From positions 27,914 through 91,913 of the forward strand of contig NZ_LFME01000021.1 of assembly GCF_001043115.1 (NCBI RefSeq): a stretch of DNA of 64,000 nt, in the 5' to 3' direction. Source of the DNA: Xanthomonas sp. NCPPB 1128. Lineage in GTDB: Bacteria > Pseudomonadota > Gammaproteobacteria > Xanthomonadales > Xanthomonadaceae. Below, in pieces: positions 32,754-42,795 of the stretch (the first letter of the stretch is position 1; every line of letters starts with the position of its first letter). Below the pieces are notes generated by a model, which was not told the DNA's origin, ran no database searches, and worked only from the letters and a program-made list of their open reading frames with translations. A program made the translations under genes and the position numbers.

Positions 32754-33554
32754 CTATCGTTCCCCCGTGCCCGCCTCCACCACCCCGGGGATCGGCGTTG
32801 CCGCCGGAAACGCGTCGCGCAGCAGGTCCACGCCTTGCTGTGGCTTGGCCAACGGCGTCAGGTCCTGGCGGTCGGCGCGCAGTTCGGCGCTGCGATGCGG
32901 GGCGATGGCGTCGCGGTGGGCCTGCAGCTCCGGCTGCAGTTCGCCGTCGCGGTTGAATGACCAGGCCAGCATGGGCTCACCCAAGGGCAGAGCATCGCCG
33001 GGCTCTGCGCCGTCGCGCGAATGCCAGGTGTGCCAGGTCTTGCCGTAGCTGTTGAGCTTGCTGCGCATCAGTGCCTTCTCCGCGGTGAGCGGCAGGCCAG
33101 GCGCGGACAGTTGGCCGGATAGGATCTCGCCGTTGTGCGGGTGCCAGTAGCGACGCTCCTCCGGCGGCAGCCGCTGGAACAGGACTTCGGAAATGATGTA
33201 CTCCACGCCGGTGAGGTTGGCCTGCGCGGTGTCGCCGTCGAACAGGGCGCACTGGGCGAAATCCTCGTTGACCTGGCGGCAGAAGTGGTGGGCTTCCATC
33301 TGCTGGTGCGGGTGGTCGCGCATGGGGTGGAAGCCGATCAGGTGGATGTCCAGCACCGCCGCCGGGCCGTTGTCCTGCAGCGCCTTGGCGCCGGCTTCCA
33401 GGACCCGGGTCTTGGCGCTCTCGGTCGCGCCGGGCGGTTGTGTGGCGGGTTCGCTGCGGTCGCGGCCACAGGCGGCCAGCGTCAGCAACAGGGGAACGAA
33501 CAGGATCCGGCGCCTGCGGTCTCTCCAAGGGCGGCGCGGCGCGCGGGACCGCAT
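32754..33554 (-). CDS. DUF1264 (OBAP-like) lipoprotein
   Basis: A 266-aa lipoprotein with signal ILFVPLLLTLAACGRDRSEP (lipobox L-A-A-C). The mature domain matches DUF1264, the oil-body-associated protein family: IHLIGFHPMRDHPHQQMEAH, H-F-C-R-Q-V-N-E-D-F-A-Q-C-A-L-F-D, G-V-E-Y-I-I-S-E and YWHPHNGEILSGQL. Conserved His residues suggest metal binding; the bacterial function is unknown. The start at 33554 follows from the arginine-rich n-region and lipobox. Divergent from the receptor at 33881. Confidence 0.85.
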   Translation of the reverse strand: MRSRAPRRPWRDRRRRILFVPLLLTLAACGRDRSEPATQPPGATESAKTRVLEAGAKALQDNGPAAVLDIHLIGFHPMRDHPHQQMEAHHFCRQVNEDFAQCALFDGDTAQANLTGVEYIISEVLFQRLPPEERRYWHPHNGEILSGQLSAPGLPLTAEKALMRSKLNSYGKTWHTWHSRDGAEPGDALPLGEPMLAWSFNRDGELQPELQAHRDAIAPHRSAELRADRQDLTPLAKPQQGVDLLRDAFPAATPIPGVVEAGTGER

Positions 33555-33880
33555 GTCCCGGACGCGCGGCGCACGACGGGGGCAGCATCGGCTGCATCGC
33601 GTTGATCGACCGTGCCCGCGGTGTCTGCGCGGTGTGGTGATGCGCAGGCCTGACCACGCGGCGGCGCGATGCATGCAGGCCCGCGGATGTCCGCTGCGAC
33701 CGCTTGGCGTGACGTGATGCGGTCACGCACCGTCGCGCCGTGGCCGCCACGCCGTCATTGCAATGGCGGTGCAACACAGACGACATATCGTGCCGCGCTG
33801 CGCCACCGTATGGCGCATGCCGTCGCGTGCTGCTGCGCAAGCCGAACGGACCCGATCTTGCGCGCTCACAAGGATTCGAC
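33555..33880. other. Divergent 326-bp gap between lipoprotein and receptor
   Basis: No gene, repeat or convincing hairpin seen. It must hold the promoters of both flanking genes; an RBS (aagga, 33870-33874) precedes the receptor. No Fur-like AT-rich box is evident in this GC-rich stretch. Confidence 0.4.
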
Positions 33881-36259
33881 ATGCTGCATTCCGCTCTCTC
33901 CCCGCGGCCGCTGACCGCGCGCGCCGCGCCGGCCCGTACCCGCCTGGCGCAGGCCTGCGCCGCCCTGGTGCTGGCCTCGATCGCCGCCGCCGCCGCCGCG
34001 CAGGACAGCGCGCCGTCGCTGGCTGGCAGCGAGACCCGCCCGGCCAATGCCGCCGGCAATGGCGATGCGGCGACCTCGCTGGACACCATCATCGTCACCG
34101 CCGAGCACCGCGAGCAGAACCTGCAGGAGGTGCCGGTGTCGGTGGGCGTGGTGCAGGGCGAGGCCATGCGCGACTTCACCGCCGGCGGCGACGACACCCT
34201 GCTGGCGCTGTCCGGCCGCGTGCCCAGCTTCTACGCCGAGACCACCACCGGCCGCATCTTCCCGCGCTTCTACATCCGCGGCCTGGGCAACATCGACTTC
34301 TACCTCGGCGCCTCGCAGCCGGTGTCGATCATCCAGGACGACGTGGTGCTGGAGCACGTGGTGCTGAAGTCCAACCCGGTCTACGACGTGGACCAGGTGG
34401 AAGTGCTGCGTGGTCCGCAGGGCTCGCTGTTCGGCCGCAACACCACCGCCGGCATCGTCAAGTTCGACAGCATCAAGCCCAGCGACGACTACACCGGTCG
34501 CGTCACCGCCAGCTACGGCAGCTACAACACCGTCTCGGTCGACGGCGGCATCGGCGGCCCGATCAACGACGTGCTGTCGTTCCGCGTGTCCACGCTGTAC
34601 CAGCACCGCGACAACTGGGTGGACAACACCTACACCGGCCCCAGCGCTGACGGCACGGTCACTCCGAAGAAGGATGCGATGGGCGGCTACGACGACCGCA
34701 ACGCGCGCCTGCAGCTGCTGCTGAAGCCGAGCGAGAACTTCTCGCTGCTGGGCTCGTTCCACACCCGCGACTACGACGGCACCTCCACCCTGTTCCTGCG
34801 CGGCGCGCTGACCAAGGGTTCCAACAAGGTCGACGTGCCGCGCGACCAGGTCGCCTACGACGAGGCCCACGACAACCCGCAGGCGTACAAGACCCACGGC
34901 GCCTCGCTGAAGGCGATCTACGACTTCGGCGGCGTGTCGCTGACCTCGATCAGCGCCTACGAGACCACCTCCGGCTACAGCCGCGGCGACACCGACGGCG
35001 GCGCTGCGGCCAACTTCCCGGTCAACGGCGTGCCCAACGGCTACGGCCAGTCGATGGGCCAGGTGCGCGACCTGGACCAGTACACCCAGGAACTGCGCCT
35101 GGCCAGCGAGGGCGACGACCCGCTGCAGTGGCAGGCCGGCGCGTTCTACTTCGACGGCAAGGACACCACCGACTTCTACCAGCGCGCCTATTTCCTGCAG
35201 ACCGCCGCGCGCAATCCCAACAACTGGGTGCGCCTGCACAACAGCAACACCTCCTGGGCCGGCTTCGGCCAGCTGACTTACAAGGTCACCGACGCGCTGA
35301 CCCTGACCGCCGGCGTGCGCCAGACGCGCGACAGCAAGGAGACCAAGCTGCTCAAGACCGCCGACACCGCGGCCGGCGTGGTCACCTACAAGGGCCGCCG
35401 CGACGTGCGCCTGGCCGACACCCAGCCGAGCTGGGACCTGAGCGCGATGTATGAGATCAACCCGAACGTCAACGTGTACGCCAAGGTCGCCCGCGGCTTC
35501 CGCGGCCCGACCATCCAGGGCCGTTCGGCGGTGTTCAACTCCGACTTCACCACCGCCGACTCGGAAACCATCCTGTCGTGGGAAGCCGGCATCAAGAGCA
35601 ACCTGTTCGACAACCGCCTGCGCCTGAACGTCACCGGCTTCACCTACACCGTCGACGACATCCAGCTCAACGGCAACGACTCCAACGGCAACGGCGTGCT
35701 GTTCAACGCCGACAAGGCCAAGGCCTACGGCATGGAAGCGGACCTGGACTGGCGTCCGATCCCCAACCTGTCGCTGACCGCCGGCCTGAGCCTGCTGCAC
35801 AGCGAGATCCAGGACAAGCGCGTGTATGCCCAGGTGTGCGGCCTGAATGGCGTGGTGGTATGCACGGTGAAGGACCCGACCATCCGCATCGGCAACAACA
35901 CCTTCGCCCAGATCGACGGCAACCCGCTGCCGAACGCGCCCAAGTACAACGTCAACCTGGCCGCCCGCTACGACATCCCGGTCAACGACGGCGGCGCCTT
36001 CTTTGTCGCCACCGACTGGAACAAGCAGGGCTACACCAGCTTCGTGCTGTACGACTCCACCGAGTTCACCTCCAACGGCAACTTCGAAGGCGGCCTCAAG
36101 CTGGGCTACACCGGCGACTACGGCGCGTGGGAAGTGGCGGCGTTCGCCCGCAACATCACCAACGAGAAGAACCTCAAGGGCGTGATCGAGAACTACATGG
36201 CGGCCGTGTACAACGAACCGCGCATCGTCGGCGTCTCCTTCAACCTGCACTGGCACTGA
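33881..36259 (+). CDS. TonB-dependent outer-membrane receptor
   Basis: A 792-aa receptor. It has a signal peptide (ACAALVLASIAAAAAAQD), a TonB box L-D-T-I-I-V-T-A, and plug motifs REQNLQEVPVSVGVV, FYIRGLGNIDFYLG, and the conserved VEVLRGPQGSLFGRNTTAG. The barrel ends L-H-W-H rather than F. The R-E-Q-N-L-Q-E-V-P-V-S-V start is the class common in sphingomonads and xanthomonads, distinct from the glycan type at 6227. Substrate unknown (iron complex, vitamin or aromatic compound possible). The ATG at 33881 was chosen; upstream in-frame residues are not signal-like. A perfect terminator follows. Confidence 0.9.
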   Translation: MLHSALSPRPLTARAAPARTRLAQACAALVLASIAAAAAAQDSAPSLAGSETRPANAAGNGDAATSLDTIIVTAEHREQNLQEVPVSVGVVQGEAMRDFTAGGDDTLLALSGRVPSFYAETTTGRIFPRFYIRGLGNIDFYLGASQPVSIIQDDVVLEHVVLKSNPVYDVDQVEVLRGPQGSLFGRNTTAGIVKFDSIKPSDDYTGRVTASYGSYNTVSVDGGIGGPINDVLSFRVSTLYQHRDNWVDNTYTGPSADGTVTPKKDAMGGYDDRNARLQLLLKPSENFSLLGSFHTRDYDGTSTLFLRGALTKGSNKVDVPRDQVAYDEAHDNPQAYKTHGASLKAIYDFGGVSLTSISAYETTSGYSRGDTDGGAAANFPVNGVPNGYGQSMGQVRDLDQYTQELRLASEGDDPLQWQAGAFYFDGKDTTDFYQRAYFLQTAARNPNNWVRLHNSNTSWAGFGQLTYKVTDALTLTAGVRQTRDSKETKLLKTADTAAGVVTYKGRRDVRLADTQPSWDLSAMYEINPNVNVYAKVARGFRGPTIQGRSAVFNSDFTTADSETILSWEAGIKSNLFDNRLRLNVTGFTYTVDDIQLNGNDSNGNGVLFNADKAKAYGMEADLDWRPIPNLSLTAGLSLLHSEIQDKRVYAQVCGLNGVVVCTVKDPTIRIGNNTFAQIDGNPLPNAPKYNVNLAARYDIPVNDGGAFFVATDWNKQGYTSFVLYDSTEFTSNGNFEGGLKLGYTGDYGAWEVAAFARNITNEKNLKGVIENYMAAVYNEPRIVGVSFNLHWH

Positions 36260-36304
36260 TCGCAGGCATCGCAGCATACGCGCCGGCAGCACCGCCGGCG
36301 CCAG

Positions 36305-36335
36305 CGGGCGGGAGGGTCAAGAGCCCTCCCGCCCG
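36305..36335 (+). terminator. Strong terminator hairpin after the receptor
   Basis: A perfect 12-bp stem cgggcgggaggg / ccctcccgcccg with a 7-nt loop, followed by tttgcgttt, 46 bp after the receptor stop. The stem is very GC-rich; the T-tract is interrupted. Confidence 0.75.
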
Positions 36336-36906
36336 TTTGCGTTTCTCAGAAGCACGTTGCCGTAGCTGTAGCCCCAGCAATATCCCTGGCCGTTGCTGTC
36401 GCTGTCGCTGGGCTTTGGCTGTCGCTTTTGATTTGCCGGGTTCCCTTCCGAAGCGGCGGCCAGTTCGGGGAAAAACCCGAAGGGCGGCGCACAGGGATGT
36501 GCGCCGTTCGCGGCAGGGGCAGGGCTCGCCGGAAAAAGGCGAAGCACTGCTTCGCCCCGGCGGGCGGGCTGGCGCCGTGAGGCGACTGCCCCGGACTTGG
36601 CTGCAAAGCAGCCAAGCCCCTTCCGCGAATCCCCGGTGCACCCGCGGACCCGGAGCGCGCAGCGCGGAGGGCGCAAGGCAGGATGTGCTTGACCAGCCTT
36701 CGGCTGTGGTAAAGCGCTTCTTTTGGTTACTTTTCTTTGCACAAGCAAAGAAGCGCTTCTCAGCAGCCGAAGGCTGATCAAAGTACCTCGCCGCAAGGCG
36801 AAAGCCCTTGCAGTTGCCTCAAGCTCGAGGCTATGTAGACCGGCTTTAGCGTCAATGGGGAACAGCACGCCAGAGCGAGACCGGGCTTGGCCGGGTCTCG
36901 CCCCGC
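36336..36906. other. Gene-free repeat region between receptor and dapD
   Basis: About 570 bp without a plausible gene on either strand. It holds the large inverted repeat at 36690-36780 and, near the dapD end, a gcgagacc/ggtctcgc stem (36875-36901) that could end dapD transcripts, though it lacks a T-tract on the minus strand. The rest is GC-rich with no further structure I can name. Confidence 0.5.
36690..36780. repeat. Large nested inverted repeat
   Basis: Outer arms tgaccagccttcggctg (36690-36706) and cagccgaaggctgatca (36764-36780) match at all but one base. Inner arms ttctttgc (36733-36740) and gcaaagaa (36745-36752) form a second stem around acaa, and agcgcttc occurs on both sides. Similar ttttggttacttttctttgc-type hairpins are frequent between genes in Xanthomonas. 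Could be a bidirectional terminator or a mobile hairpin element. Confidence 0.7.
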
Positions 36907-37907
<1,001 letters not shown>

Positions 37908-37908
<1 letters not shown>

Positions 37909-40541
37909 CAGCGGGGGTCTCCAGGCGGGGTATCGGGGTCCAGGCAGGCCTGCAGCGCGGCCTGCAACGCCTGGCGGGCGGCGTCGGGCAACGGCAGGTT
38001 GTGCTCGTCGGTGATGTGGAACAGATCCTCGGCACGCTCGCCGAAGGTGGCGATGCGCGCGTCGTGCACGCGCAGGTGCTGCCGACGCAGCACCTGGGCC
38101 ACGTCCGACAGCAGCCCGGGGCGATCCGGTGCGACCAGGCTGAGCCGGGTCAGGCGGCCGTCGAGGCTCTGGCGGAACTCGATGCGCGGGGCGAAACGGA
38201 AATGCCGCAGCTGGCGCGGCACCACCCGCCGCGCCGGGCGCAGCCGCGCCAGGTCGCCGGCCAGCGCCTCGCGCAGCCCCGCCTGCAACTGCGCGATGTC
38301 GCCGCTGGCGAAGGCGTCGGCGGGCATCACCTCGAAGGTGTCGAAGATCGCGTCGTGCGGGGCGTCGAGCACGCGCGCGCGATGGATACCGTAGCCCAGC
38401 CGGTCCAGGGTCATCACGATCGCAGCGAACAGGCCGTCGCGGTCCGGCGAGTACACGAACACTTCCAGCGCCGCGTCGTCCGGGGTGACCGGGCGCACCT
38501 TGACCAGCGTCTCGCCGAGTTCCACCTCCATCAGCGAGGTCGCCTGCCAGGCCAGTTGCTCGGGGCGGAAGCGCAGGAAGCTTTCGTCCGGCATGCCGGC
38601 GAACTGGCGGTCGATGATGGCGTCGTCGTGGCCCTGCAGGTGCATCAGCGCACGCGTGGCCTCGCGCGACTCCTGCAGGCGCTCGGCCACCGGCAGCGGG
38701 TGCTCCAGGCCCTCGCGCAGCGCGCGGCGCGCGGCGAAGTACAGGTCGGCCAGCAACCGGTCCTTCCAGGCGTTCCACAGCTTGGGGCTGGTGCCGGCGA
38801 TGTCGGCGCAGGTCAGCAGGTACAGATGGTCCAGCCGCTCGCGGTCGCCGACCAGGCTGGCGAAGCGATGGATCACCTCCGGATCGGCGATGTCCTGCTT
38901 CTGCGCGGTCACCGACATGCGCAGGTGCTGTTCGACCAGCCAGGCCACCAGGTCGGTGTCGGCGGCGCTGAGCGCATGCGCGGCGCAGAACGCGCGCGCA
39001 TCCACCGCGCCCAGCTCCGAGTGGTCGCCGCCGCGGCCCTTGGCGATGTCGTGGAACAGACCGGCCAGCAGCAGCAGTTCCGGCTTGCGCAGCCGCGGCC
39101 AGACTTCATGCGCGATCGAGAAGCGTTCGTCGGCGCGCGCGTTGGCGAACACCGCCATGTTCTTCAGCACCATCAGCGTGTGCTGGTCGACCGTGTACAC
39201 ATGGAACAGGTCGAACTGCATGCGCCCGGACACCTGCGCGAACGCCGGGATCCACTGCCCGAGCACGCCCAGCCGCGCCATCCGGGTCAGCGTCTGCACC
39301 GCGCGCGGGCCGCGCAACAGGGCCAGGAAGCGCTCGCGCGCGGTCGGGCTGGCGCTGGCGTAGGCCGGCAGATGCGGCAGCGCCTCGGCCAGCGCGCGCG
39401 CGGTCAGCGAATGCAGGCCGCGGATCTCGCCGTGTGCGGCCCAGGTGGCGAACAGCGCGAACACCTGCACCGGATCGGCCTGCGGCCAGCGCTCGTCGTC
39501 GGCAGCCAGGTAGCCGCGGCGCAACGAGAAACCGCCGTCCAGGGGCTGCGGCTGCGCCTCGCCGTCGAACTGTTCCTCGAAGCGCTGCAGCAGCCGGTCG
39601 CTGAGCCGGCGCACGATCGCCGCGCTGCGGTAGAAGCGCTGCATCATCTTTTCGACGCCCAGGCTCTCGACGTCGTCGGAGAACCCCAGGCGCTGCGCCA
39701 GGGTCTTCTGGTAATCGAAGCGCAAGCGCTCTTCCGGGCGGTTGGCGACCAGGTGCAGCCCGTAGCGCAACCGCGCCAGTTCGCGGCGCTCGCGGCGCAA
39801 CGCGGCGGCCTCGTCGCCGCCGACGTGGCCCAGCCCGATCAACGGCTCCAGGTCGCGCACGCCGAACGCACGTAGCGCCATCCAGCCCAGCGTATGCAGG
39901 TCGCGCAGGCCGCCGGGGCCGTCCTTGATGTCCGGCTCCAGGTTGTCGGCGGTATCGCCGAAGCGCTGGTGGCGGGCCTGCAGTTCCTCGCGCTTGGCCA
40001 TGAAGAACTCGCGCGGCGGCCATACCCGCTGCGGCGCGATGGCGGCCGCCAGCGCCGCCTTGGCAGCGGCATCGGCCTGCAGCGGACGCGCCTCGATCAA
40101 CGCGGTCAGCACGGTCTGGTCGGCGCAGGCCGCGGTGCACTGCACGGCCGAGCGCACCGCATGACTGACCGGCACGCCGGCATCCCACAGCAGCGGGAAC
40201 AGCCGCGCCAGCGCCGGTTCGTACACGGGGTCGAGCTCGCCGAACACCAACAGGTCGATGTCCGAACGCGGGAACAGTTCGCCGCGGCCATAGCCGCCGA
40301 CCGCGAACAGCGCCAGCCCGGCCTCGCGCGGCACGCAGCGGCTCCAGGCGTGGCGAATCAGTTGATCAAGCGCGCGCGCGCGCAACGCCAGCAGGCGGTC
40401 GATGTCGTCGCCCTGGTCGAAGCGCTTGCTCAGCCGCGCATCGGTCTGCGCCAGCAATTGCCGGACCGCGGCGGCCCAGCCAGCGTCGTCGACACCGGCG
40501 TCGGGCATGCCGGCATCAGCGCCGGCCGGCAGCAGGCTCAC
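37908..40541 (-). CDS. glnD: Bifunctional PII uridylyltransferase/uridylyl-removing enzyme
   Basis: An 877-aa nitrogen sensor that uridylylates PII proteins when glutamine is low and deuridylylates them when it is high. Domains in order: nucleotidyltransferase with [19 protein letters not shown] (about 85-103), a GlnD-specific linker with [14 protein letters not shown], an HD hydrolase domain with [14 protein letters not shown], and two C-terminal ACT domains ([13 protein letters not shown] and [12 protein letters not shown]). The start is GTG at 40541, overlapping the map stop (GTGA). The length is normal for the family; a longer upstream frame runs antisense-like through map and was rejected. 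Confidence 0.95.
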
Positions 40542-41323
40542 GGTTCGCCGAGGCCGCCCGGCGACAGGGTCAGCACCTCCACCCCATCCTCGGTGACCGC
40601 GACCATGTGCTCCCATTGCGCCGAGAGCTTGTGGTCCTTGGTCACCACGGTCCAGCCGTCCGGCAGCACGCGGGTGTAGCGCGTGCCTTCGTTGATCATC
40701 GGCTCGATGGTGAAGGTCATGCCCGGCTTCAGCACCAGGCCATCGCCCGGCCGGCCGTAGTGCAGCACCTGCGGCTCGTCGTGGTAGACCTTGCCGATGC
40801 CGTGGCCGCAGTACTCGCGCACCACGCTGAAGCGCTCGCTCTCGGCATACTGCTGGATGGCATGGCCGATGTCGCCGAGCGTGGCGCCCGGCTTCACCGC
40901 GCGGATGCCGCGCCACATCGCCTCGTAGGTGGCCTCGATCAGGCGCCGCGCCATCACCGAGGGGGTGCCCGCGCAGTACATGCGGCTGGTGTCGCCATGC
41001 CAGCCGTCCTTGATCACGGTGACGTCGATGTTGACGATGTCGCCGTCCTTGAGGACCTTGCTCTCACTGGGGATGCCGTGGCAGATCACGTTGTTCACCG
41101 ACGTGCACACGGTCTTCGGAAAGCCGCGATAGCCGACGTTGGCCGGCACCGCCTGCTGCACCTTGACGATATGGTCGTGGCAGATGCGGTCCAGCTCGGC
41201 GGTGGTGACGCCGGGCTTCACGTACGGGCCGATCAGGTCCAGTACCTCGGCGGCCAGGCGGCCGGCCACGCGCATCTTCTCGATGTCCTGCGGAGTTTTC
41301 AGATTGACGGTCATGGTCGTCAT
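40538..41323 (-). CDS. map: Methionine aminopeptidase type I
   Basis: A 261-aa cytosolic metalloprotease removing the initiator Met from nascent proteins. Typical MetAP-I motifs: N-V-I-C-H-G-I-P-S (His), I-V-N-I-D-V-T-V-I-K-D-G-W-H-G-D-T-S (both metal Asp), EYCGHGIGKVYHDEPQVLHY (metal His), FTIEPMI (Glu) and Q-W-E-H-M-V (Glu). The family's five metal ligands are all visible. Start ATG at 41323 or 9 bp later (MTTM...). First gene of a tightly coupled map-glnD-dapD operon, divergent from the pilus cluster. Confidence 0.96.
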   Translation of the reverse strand: MTTMTVNLKTPQDIEKMRVAGRLAAEVLDLIGPYVKPGVTTAELDRICHDHIVKVQQAVPANVGYRGFPKTVCTSVNNVICHGIPSESKVLKDGDIVNIDVTVIKDGWHGDTSRMYCAGTPSVMARRLIEATYEAMWRGIRAVKPGATLGDIGHAIQQYAESERFSVVREYCGHGIGKVYHDEPQVLHYGRPGDGLVLKPGMTFTIEPMINEGTRYTRVLPDGWTVVTKDHKLSAQWEHMVAVTEDGVEVLTLSPGGLGEP

Positions 41324-41539
41324 TATCGCTCATCCAGGCGCTGGCTGAACGCGCTGGGCGATTCAGCAGTTTTCCGGCGCGGCGACGAGCCGACGTCGCC
41401 CTCACCGGACTGAACGCGATGTCGTGTGGTTGCCATCTCACGTGAAACCTGGATGACGATCCAATAAAACGTGAACTGGCCCGCAGTTTGCAGCAGGAGC
41501 GACACCGGCGGTTGTCCGCCCTCATCGAAGAACCCTGCC

Positions 41540-42043
41540 ATGTACCTCTTCCATCGCGTTCTCGCCTTCCTCGTGCTGTTCGCCGCCGGGACCGGCTTGG
41601 CCTGGGCCCAGTCCGACTCGCGCACCTTCAACGTCAAGATCCAGATCACCAGCGTCTGCGACATCCAGACCGCGCCCACCGATGTCGATTTCGGCAGCGT
41701 CAATTCCACCCAGACCGCGATCAACAGCACCGGCACCTTGAACGTGCGCTGCACCTCCGGTACGCCGTACAACATCGCGCTCAACGCCGGTTCCGGCTCC
41801 GGCGCCACCGTCACCACCCGCACCATGGGCAGCGCCGACGTCAGCAACACCGCGCGCGTGCCCTATGCGCTGTACCGCAATGCCGCGCGCACCCAGAACT
41901 GGGGCTCGACCATCGGCACCGACACCCAGGCCGGCACCGGCAATGGTGCAGTGCAACCGATCACCGTCTACGGCCAGGTCGCCAGCACCAACTACCCTGC
42001 CGGTTCATACAGCGACGTCGTCACCGCCACCGTCACCTGGTAA
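41540..42043 (+). CDS. Csu-type pilin, spore coat U (SCPU) domain
   Basis: A 167-aa exported pilin. The signal peptide ends F-A-A-G-T-G-L-A-W-A-Q. The SCPU domain has the usual S-V-C-D-I-Q and V-D-F-G-S-V, then L-N-V-R-C-T-S-G-T-P-Y-N-I-A-L-N-A-G and Y-A-L-Y-R-N-A-A-R-T-Q-N-W-G. The C-terminal SYSDVVTATVTW is the donor/edge strand region. It is the probable main subunit of an archaic chaperone-usher pilus, which in other bacteria promotes surface attachment and biofilm. First gene of the cluster; next gene begins 14 bp downstream. Confidence 0.88.
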   Translation: MYLFHRVLAFLVLFAAGTGLAWAQSDSRTFNVKIQITSVCDIQTAPTDVDFGSVNSTQTAINSTGTLNVRCTSGTPYNIALNAGSGSGATVTTRTMGSADVSNTARVPYALYRNAARTQNWGSTIGTDTQAGTGNGAVQPITVYGQVASTNYPAGSYSDVVTATVTW

Positions 42044-42057
42044 CCGGAGCCGCCTGC

Positions 42058-42795
42058 ATGCGTTTGCGACTGCATTCCTTCCTGCGCCTGCCGGCGCTCG
42101 CCGCGCTGTGGCTGGCGGCTGGCGCGGCCGTCGCCGCGAGCCTGCAGGTGGCACCGACATCGGTGTCCCTGCGTGCCGAGGAGACCGCGCAGGGCGTCTG
42201 GCTGAGCAACAGCGGCGATGTGCCGCTGCGTGCACAGGTGCGCGTGTTCCGCTGGCAGCAGCGCGACGGCGAGGATGTGCTCGACCCCAGCGACCGCATC
42301 GCGCTCAGCCCGCCGATGCTGGAACTGGCGCCGCACGCGCGGCAGCTGGTCCGCGTGATCCGCCTGGATCCCGCGCCCGGTACCGGCGAGGACGCCTACC
42401 GCATCCTGGTCGACGAATTGCCCAGCCAGGACGCCAGCGGCAACACCAGCGCCGGGCTGCAGTTCGTGCTGCGCTATTCGGTGCCGGTGTTCCTCAAGCC
42501 GGCTGTGGCCACCGCGCCGGTACTGCACGCGCGACTGGTCCGCGACGGCGCGGGTGCGGCGCTGGAAGTGGTCAACCAGGGCAACGGCCACGCGCAGCTG
42601 GTGGACCTGCAGTTCGTCGCCGGCGATGGCCGGCGCAGCGCCATCGCCGATGGCCTGGCCGGCTACGTGCTGCCGGGCCAGCGCAAGCGCTGGCCGCTGC
42701 CGGCAACGCTGGCGCAGACACAGGGAACGTTCGAGGCAAGGATCAATGGCGAACCGCGCGCGCAGTCGCTGGTCGTGGACGCCGCGGCGCCCTGA
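42058..42795 (+). CDS. Periplasmic pilus chaperone, PapD-like (CsuC type)
   Basis: A 245-aa chaperone. Signal peptide RLPALAALWLAAGAAVAASL; the mature protein starts L-Q-V-A-P-T-S-V-S-L and has E-T-A-Q-G-V-W-L-S-N-S-G, L-V-R-V-I-R-L (basic residues that anchor the subunit C-terminus) and LRYSVPVFLKPA, the family signature. It folds pilin subunits by donor-strand complementation in the periplasm. Its 3' end overlaps the usher start by 50 bp, implying translational coupling. Confidence 0.9.
   Translation: MRLRLHSFLRLPALAALWLAAGAAVAASLQVAPTSVSLRAEETAQGVWLSNSGDVPLRAQVRVFRWQQRDGEDVLDPSDRIALSPPMLELAPHARQLVRVIRLDPAPGTGEDAYRILVDELPSQDASGNTSAGLQFVLRYSVPVFLKPAVATAPVLHARLVRDGAGAALEVVNQGNGHAQLVDLQFVAGDGRRSAIADGLAGYVLPGQRKRWPLPATLAQTQGTFEARINGEPRAQSLVVDAAAP

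Noticed and set aside
40542..40916. N-terminal extension of glnD into map
   Set aside because: Antisense-like composition within map coding sequence; GTG at 40541 gives normal GlnD length and the usual stop-start overlap.
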